Assembly (NCBI GenBank): GCA_002748015.1
Contig: PDRH01000061.1
Coordinates: 1-7,511, forward strand
Length of the DNA stretch: 7,511 bases
Reading direction: 5' to 3'
Origin: Bacteroidota bacterium
Lineage (GTDB): Bacteria > Bacteroidota > Bacteroidia > Bacteroidales > CAJPTX01
Every line of letters begins with the position of its first letter. Position 1 is the stretch's first letter. The position numbers were made by a program, and so were the translations under genes. The notes under the pieces were generated by a model. The model was given only the letters and a program-made list of their open reading frames with translations, did not search any database and was not told the DNA's origin. Positions 1-5,000 of the stretch are shown piece after piece.

Positions 1-74
1 AGCGACACGACGCAGATCATTGCGTCAAGCAGAAAGATAACAATCCTTGATGTATACTTATCGCTCACCGACAT
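1..74 (-). CDS. N-terminal fragment of a membrane protein, possibly CapD/WbpM-like polysaccharide biosynthesis protein (partial)
   Basis: Only the first 24 codons are inside the window; the gene continues past the left edge. The start is the ATG at 74-72 (complement). An in-frame TAG at 80-78 lies two codons upstream, so no earlier start in this frame is possible. The peptide has a short polar head with K6 and R10, then a hydrophobic stretch (IVIFLLDAMICVVS, residues 11-24) that looks like the start of a first transmembrane helix. A basic head followed by a helix containing an 'LLD' motif resembles the N-terminus of CapD/WbpM-type nucleotide-sugar dehydratases with N-terminal membrane helices, common in Bacteroidota surface polysaccharide loci. 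That match is from memory on very little sequence; another inner-membrane protein is possible. It is divergent from pdxA and has its own promoter-like box at 120-127. Confidence 0.45.
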   Translation of the reverse strand, partial: MSVSDKYTSRIVIFLLDAMICVVS

Positions 75-119
75 ATCCTAGGGGCTTGAGAACGCTACTC
101 ATTTGGTGCTAAAGTCGCC

Positions 120-127
120 CAAAACTA
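120..127 (-). promoter_or_regulatory. Putative -7 promoter box for the leftward gene
   Basis: On the minus strand these bases read TAGTTTTG, a full match to the TAnnTTTG -7 consensus of the Bacteroidota primary sigma factor. Transcription would start a few bases further left and leave a leader of roughly 40 bases before the ATG at 74. I do not find a clear -33 TTTG at the expected distance, so the call rests on the -7 box and its position. Confidence 0.4.
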
Positions 128-190
128 CAGAAAAAAAGCGGATTGAACGCCGTGCAGGGATCTCCTACTATACCCTTCCCCTAAAAATAG

Positions 191-198
191 TATCTTTG
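191..198 (+). promoter_or_regulatory. Putative -7 promoter box for pdxA
   Basis: TATCTTTG fits the Bacteroidota -7 consensus TAnnTTTG exactly and lies 20 bases before the pdxA ATG. A start point about 5-8 bases downstream would leave a leader of only some 12-15 bases. No TTG-type -33 element is visible at the usual spacing; the nearest TTG, at 143-145, is too far away. The last base of the box is the first base of the inverted repeat at 198-218, so a protein bound there could block this promoter. Confidence 0.45.
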
Positions 199-218
199 CG
201 CTACTATAACTATAGCGC
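198..218. repeat. Perfect 6-bp inverted repeat abutting the pdxA start codon
   Basis: GCGCTA (198-203) and TAGCGC (213-218) are exact reverse complements separated by nine A/T-rich bases (CTATAACTA). The right arm ends one base before the ATG at 219. The repeat covers the end of the -7 box and the expected transcription start, so it could be an operator or a small hairpin at the translation start. A 6-bp match can also arise by chance, so its role is unproven. Confidence 0.4.
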
Positions 219-1268
219 ATGGAACCAAAGCACGTCATCGGCATAACCCAGGGCGACACCAACGGCATTGGCTACGAGGTCATGCTGCGTGCGCTGGCCG
301 ACAGCCAGTTCGCGGAAATGTTTATACCCGTAGTATACGGCTCGGGGAGAGCGCTTGCATACTACAGGAAGGTTCTCGGCTTGCCCACCACTGGCCTCAA
401 TGTCATACAGTCTGCCAGCCAGGCAAAGCCCAAGCGCATCAACCTTGTCGAGTGTCTACCCGACGACACCATCGTCGAGATGGGCCAACCAACCCAGCAA
501 TCGGGGCAGGCGGCCTACCTTGCTCTTGAACGTTTTTTCCAGGACTATCAGAAGGGGGAGGTAGAGGCTTTGGTGACCCTCCCCATCAATAAGTCCACCA
601 TGCAATCCACCGATTTTGCCTTCCCGGGCCATACGGAGTACCTAGCCCAAAAAACCGGAGGGCATCAGCCCCTCATGCTTATGGTCTCCGATAGGCTAAG
701 GCTAGGGGTGGCAACTGCGCATATCCCCCTCGTTGAGGTCCCTAAGCACCTCACCCCCGAGCTACTGCATGACAAGATTGATATTCTACATCAGCTCCTT
801 CGGCAGGACTTTGAGATAGACAAGCCCCGCATCGCTCTCCTCGGCCTAAATCCGCATGCAGGCGAGCGAGGACTCCTCGGGGCAGAGGAACTCACCCTCC
901 TGGAACCCGTTGTAGAGCAGGCCAATCAGCAGGGGAAAATCGTCGTCGGGCCCTATCCTGCGGACGGCTTCTTCGGCTCAGGGATGTGGACTAGCTTTGA
1001 TGGGGTGCTGGCTATGTATCATGACCAGGGGCTTATACCCTTTAAAACCATTGCGTTCAATCATGGTGTGAACTACACCGGTGGTCTACCCCTCATACGC
1101 ACCTCTCCCGATCACGGGACAGCCTACGACCTCGTTGGGAAGGGGGTGGCCAGCTGCGAATCTTTCCGGGAGGCAGTCTACCTAGCTATGGATATTATCC
1201 GGGCCCGTAGGCGGAGTCTGCAGCTACGGGAGGACTCGCTCAAGCCCAAAAGAGAAAGTACTAGATGA
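219..1268 (+). CDS. pdxA: 4-hydroxythreonine-4-phosphate dehydrogenase PdxA
   Basis: PdxA is the cytoplasmic NAD-dependent, divalent-metal enzyme that oxidises 4-phosphohydroxy-L-threonine. The product decarboxylates to 3-amino-2-oxopropyl phosphate, which PdxJ condenses with deoxyxylulose 5-phosphate in the DXP-dependent route to pyridoxal phosphate. Family marks over 349 residues: the N-terminal GITQGDTNGIGYE motif (residues 8-20), LPINKS (121-126), GHTEYLA (137-143), the three expected metal-ligand histidines H168 (ATAHIPL), H213 (NPHAGE) and H268 (YHDQG), and the substrate-site segment TSPDHGTAYDLVGKG (295-309). The length is normal for the family. The start is firm: an in-frame TAG lies two codons upstream (213-215), and the next Met, residue 22, would remove the conserved N-terminal motif. 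The last 20 or so residues are strongly basic (RARRR, KPKRESTR) and lie beyond the conserved fold. It is probably transcribed together with ruvA, 80 bases downstream. Confidence 0.96.
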   Translation: MEPKHVIGITQGDTNGIGYEVMLRALADSQFAEMFIPVVYGSGRALAYYRKVLGLPTTGLNVIQSASQAKPKRINLVECLPDDTIVEMGQPTQQSGQAAYLALERFFQDYQKGEVEALVTLPINKSTMQSTDFAFPGHTEYLAQKTGGHQPLMLMVSDRLRLGVATAHIPLVEVPKHLTPELLHDKIDILHQLLRQDFEIDKPRIALLGLNPHAGERGLLGAEELTLLEPVVEQANQQGKIVVGPYPADGFFGSGMWTSFDGVLAMYHDQGLIPFKTIAFNHGVNYTGGLPLIRTSPDHGTAYDLVGKGVASCESFREAVYLAMDIIRARRRSLQLREDSLKPKRESTR

Positions 1269-1348
1269 TAAAAGCGTAGCGGCCAGCCTAGCCCCCCTCT
1301 CCCGCCCCACCTACGGCTGTCCCGCCAGGAATAACACCTCGCTAAAGG
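1269..1348 (+). other. pdxA-ruvA spacer, no clear signals
   Basis: This short, pyrimidine-rich gap includes a C6 run at 1292-1297. CGTAG (1275-1279) could pair with CTACG (1311-1315) across a 31-base loop, but there is no T-tract, so it does not look like an intrinsic terminator. No TAnnTTTG box is present. This favours read-through from pdxA into ruvA. Confidence 0.5.
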
Positions 1349-1933
1349 ATGTTCGAATACCTCAAGGGGCAACTTGCGGAGATAACACCAACCTACGCCG
1401 TTATTGATATAGGCGGGCTCGGCTATCTCGTCCAGCTATCGGCGCATACATACGCCGCCCTTCAGGGTCAGAAGGAAGCTCACCTCTACCTTCACCAGAT
1501 ACTCCGTGAGGACACCAATACCCTCTTCGGCTTCCATACCAAGCAGGAACGCGAGCTATTCCGCCTACTTATATCTGTCTCCGGCGTAGGGGCCAATACG
1601 GCGCGGATGATCCTGTCGGCCTACGACCCCAACGAGCTTATAGCCATTATCCAGAGCGGCAACGATGCCCCGCTACGCCAGGTTAAGGGGATAGGGGCGA
1701 AAACGGCCCAGCGCGTCATAGTTGACCTGCGCGAAAAGGTAGCAACCCTCGCCACAACCGGCGAAGCCATCGCCCCATCCGAGGCGTATACGGCTCAGGC
1801 AGAGGCACTCGCTGCCCTACTAGCTCTCGGCTTCCCACGCCCTGCCTCTGAGAAGGTCCTGCGGAGTATAGCCACCCAGGAGAGCAACCCAACTGTAGAG
1901 CAACTTATTAAGCTTGCGCTCAAGCAGCTATAA
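1349..1933 (+). CDS. ruvA: Holliday junction branch migration protein RuvA
   Basis: RuvA tetramers bind four-way DNA junctions in the cytoplasm and recruit the RuvB helicase motor for branch migration in recombinational repair. The 194-residue protein has the usual three parts. An N-terminal OB-fold (about 1-63) starts MFEYLKG and contains the GGLGYLVQ strand. A middle domain has two helix-hairpin-helix motifs, SVSGVGANTA (76-85) and VKGIGAKTA (112-120), the second followed by QRVIVDLREKV. After a flexible Thr/Ala/Gly linker (about 131-147) comes the small C-terminal RuvB-contacting domain (about 148-194, with EALAALLALGF). The length is typical and all expected motifs are present. An in-frame TAA at 1343-1345 sits two codons before the ATG and fixes the start. 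There is no usable Shine-Dalgarno; AAAGG touches the ATG directly. ruvB is not in the window. sprA follows after 110 bases, a familiar order in Bacteroidota. Confidence 0.97.
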   Translation: MFEYLKGQLAEITPTYAVIDIGGLGYLVQLSAHTYAALQGQKEAHLYLHQILREDTNTLFGFHTKQERELFRLLISVSGVGANTARMILSAYDPNELIAIIQSGNDAPLRQVKGIGAKTAQRVIVDLREKVATLATTGEAIAPSEAYTAQAEALAALLALGFPRPASEKVLRSIATQESNPTVEQLIKLALKQL

Positions 1934-2043
1934 ACCAAAACCGCCAGCCCATCTTGCCACAGTTCAAGCTACGTCATCCCATATATCGCAAATTGCTCAG
2001 AGAGCAATCTTTCAGCTGGCGCATCGCATCGGCCTCCCCCCCT
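1934..2043 (+). promoter_or_regulatory. ruvA-sprA spacer with nested inverted repeats
   Basis: The gap can fold as a two-part structure. The outer arms CGCCAGC (1942-1948) and GCTGGCG (2015-2021) are perfect 7-bp complements. They enclose the perfect 7-bp hairpin ATTGCTC-AGA-GAGCAAT (1992-2008), and a C7 run (2036-2042) follows just before the sprA ATG. No TAnnTTTG box is found in the spacer. It may be a leader that tunes sprA expression, or the hairpin may act as a weak terminator for ruvA transcripts. Confidence 0.4.
1992..2012 (+). terminator. Hairpin with short T-run (weak terminator or attenuator candidate)
   Basis: ATTGCTC (1992-1998) and GAGCAAT (2002-2008) form a perfect 7-bp stem with a three-base AGA loop, followed by CTTT (2009-2012). 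The stem has only three G:C pairs and the T-run is only three bases long, so full termination is unlikely. It ends 35 bases before the sprA ATG. It could equally be a processing site or part of the sprA leader. Confidence 0.35.
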
Positions 2044-5000
2044 ATGGGTAGGATGCAAACCCTAAAGGCGGGGCTATTGACCGTTGCTGTTCTACTAGGG
2101 CTACTCGCCCATCCCGTTCAATCCCTCGCCCAGCGTACGGATGCCAGCCAGCAGCACCCGATATTCTTTGCTCCTTCGCCCGACCAGGGGCATAGCGTCT
2201 CCTACGACCCCAAAACCCAGAAGTACACCGTTCGCAAGAAGGTGGGCAACCTGACCGTCGGGGAACCCCAGGTAATGTCTACGGAGCAGTACCAGAACTT
2301 CCGCCGCGAGCAGTCCATGCGTAGCTACTGGGCGAGTAAGCGAAAGGATAAGGAGGGGGATCAAACGGCGGGTAGCGGCCTACTACCCACGTGGAATGTA
2401 GGTGGCGAGGGCTTCGACCGTATCTTTGGCTCTAACACCATCGAGATTATCCCTCAGGGATCCGCCGAGCTGCTATTCGGCATTACCCATAGCAAGACGG
2501 ATAACTATACCATACCGGAGGACATGCGCTCCAACACCTCCTTCGATTTCAACACCAAGCTACAGGTTAACCTTACAGGGCGTATCGGCACCAAGCTCCG
2601 TATGGATGTCAAGTACGACACCGAATCCACCTTCAACTACGAGAACAACGTACACATCATATACACCGGCACAGAGGACGAAATAATACAGCGGATAGAA
2701 GCCGGTAACGTTGCTTTAGACCTCCCAGGCTCCCTCATTACCGGTTCGCAATCCCTCTTCGGTTTCAGAACTGACCTTAAGTTCGGAAAGCTATACATAC
2801 AGACCGTCATCTCCCAGCGCAAGGGGCAGTCCCAATCCATTGAGGTCAAGGGTGGGGCGCAAACCAAGTTCTTTGAGCTGCGCGCTGATGAGTACGAGGC
2901 CAACCGCCACTTCTTCCTATCGCAGTACTTCCGGGAGAACTATAACCACGCCCTCTCGCAGCTCCCGCTCATCCTTTCCGGGGTGGAGATAACCCGCACG
3001 GAGGTTTGGGTTACCAATAAGCGAGGTAAGTTCGATAACTCCCGAGACCTAGTCGCGTTCGTAGACCTTGGTGAGAACGCCAGCAACCTTTACGCCAAGA
3101 GCCTGTTTGCACCGAGTCCGACAGTAACCCTACCCTCTAATGGGACTAACACCCTCTATGCTGAAATGGCGGCTAAGCCCTCCTTACGCTCCCTCCCCGA
3201 TGTAACCAGTACCCTTGCCCCTTACAGCACGCAGAACTTCCGTAGCGGACAGGACTATGAAAAGCTAGAGAGTGCGCGCCTACTCAGCTCGGAGGAGTAC
3301 ACCGTCAACAAGAAGCTCGGCTTTATCTCCCTCAATCAGGCGCTCAATGCCGACGAGGTTCTAGCCGTAGCCTTCGAGTACACCCTCGGTGGCAAAACCT
3401 ATCAGGTCGGCGAGTTCTCCACTGATGGCATAGAGTCGCCCAATGCGCTTATCCTCAAGCTTCTCAAGGGTACAGACCTCGCTCCCACCCTCCCCACCTG
3501 GCGCCTCATGATGAAGAATATCTACCCCCTTGGGGACTATCGTATCGCAGGCGAGAACTTCGAGATGGATATCCTCTACCAGGACGACGAGATCGGTACG
3601 CCCGTCAACTACCTCTCGGAGGGGCAAGCCCAGAATAAGCCCCTCCTATCCGTCCTTAATCTCGACAACCTCAATCCGCAGGGTGATGCAGGCCCCGATG
3701 GCGTCTTCGACTTCATCGAGGGGGTAACCATGCTCTCGGCCTCCGGTCGCCTTATATTCCCCGAGCTGGAGCCCTTTGGCGACTATCTGGCTAAGCAGAT
3801 CAACGACCCCGCCATAGCCAAGCGGATTGCCTACACCGAGCTGTACGACTCCACCCTCACCGTGGCTCAGCAGATGGCCCAGAAGAACAAGTTCATCATT
3901 AAGGGCGAATACCGGGGGGCCAACACCTCCGAGATCCCCCTCAATGCGCCCAACGTACCCAAGGGATCGGTGGTTGTAACCGCCGGCGGCAAGAAGCTCG
4001 TAGAGAATACTGACTACGTTGTGGACTACGTCCTCGGTACAGTGCGTATCATCAACCAGGGGCTTCTTGAGTCAGGGACCCCCATCAAGATATCGCTCGA
4101 GTCCAACCTCGGCATAGACTTCCAGGTCAAGACCCTCATGGGTACCCACTGGGACTATCGCTTCAACGACCACTTCAACATCGGGGCTACCGTTCTAAAC
4201 CTGGCAGAACGCCCCATGACCAAGAAGGTAACCTACGGTAGCGAATCGCTCAATAATACCATCTGGGGGCTAAATACAGCCTACCAGACCGAGGTCCCCT
4301 GGCTCACCCGTGCCGTTGACTACATACCCCTCATTGACACCAAGGAGAAGTCCCTCTTCACCGCCTCTGCCGAGTTTGCCCAGCTCATACCAGGCCGATC
4401 GCGGCATCTCGATAAGCGCGCCGCCGTGTACCTCGACGACTTCGAGGCCAACAAGTCTCTCATTGACCTTCGGATGTGGAGCTCCTGGAGCATAGCCTCC
4501 ACCCCGCAGGGGAATCCCGACTTCCCCGAAGGAAACCTTTCCAATGATCTCGAGTACGGTAAGAACCGTGCCCGCATAGCCTGGTACACCATTGACCCGC
4601 TATTCCAGAAGAATAACGAGAATACGCCTAAGCATATCCGCAGTAATGCCGACTACCAGTCGTCGCACTTTGTAAGAGCCGTCGAGGAGAAGGAGATTTT
4701 CCCCAATCGTAGCAACGAGGGCGGAGATCCGGCAACGCTCCCTGTCCTGAACCTTGCCTACTACCCCTCTGAGCGTGGCCCCTACAATTTTGATGCGGAT
4801 GCCGTCAACCCGGATGGCTCGTTGGCGAATCCCCAGGCTAGGTGGGGGGGCATCATGCGAGATGTGCCCATTACCGACTTTGAACGCTCCAACATCGAGT
4901 ACCTGGAGTTCTGGCTTATGGACCCCTTCGTTGAGGACCCCAGTGCCAGTGGCGGAGAGCTGCTCATAGACCTAGGGAATATTTCCGAGGACATCCTTCG

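Larger units (their letters stand above)
75..218. other. Divergent intergenic region with promoters for both flanking genes
   Basis: This 144-base spacer separates the minus-strand gene at the left edge from pdxA. It holds one Bacteroidota-type -7 box on each strand (120-127 minus, 191-198 plus), an A7 tract at 131-137 between them, and a 6-bp perfect inverted repeat at 198-218. I see no RNA gene and no substantial ORF. The one short frame (58-102, minus, 14 codons) is listed under findings. Confidence 0.6.

Noticed and set aside
1275..1315. CGTAG...CTACG pairing between pdxA and ruvA as a terminator
   Set aside because: It is a five-base stem with a 31-base loop and no T-tract.
1178..1372. 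64-codon minus-strand frame across the pdxA end and ruvA start
   Set aside because: It overlaps two well-supported genes, and its Arg/Leu/Ser-rich peptide has no family features.
1909..1916. TAAGCTTG at the end of ruvA as a possible sprA promoter box
   Set aside because: It has one mismatch to TAnnTTTG, no -33 element, and would give a leader of over 100 bases. Too weak to call.
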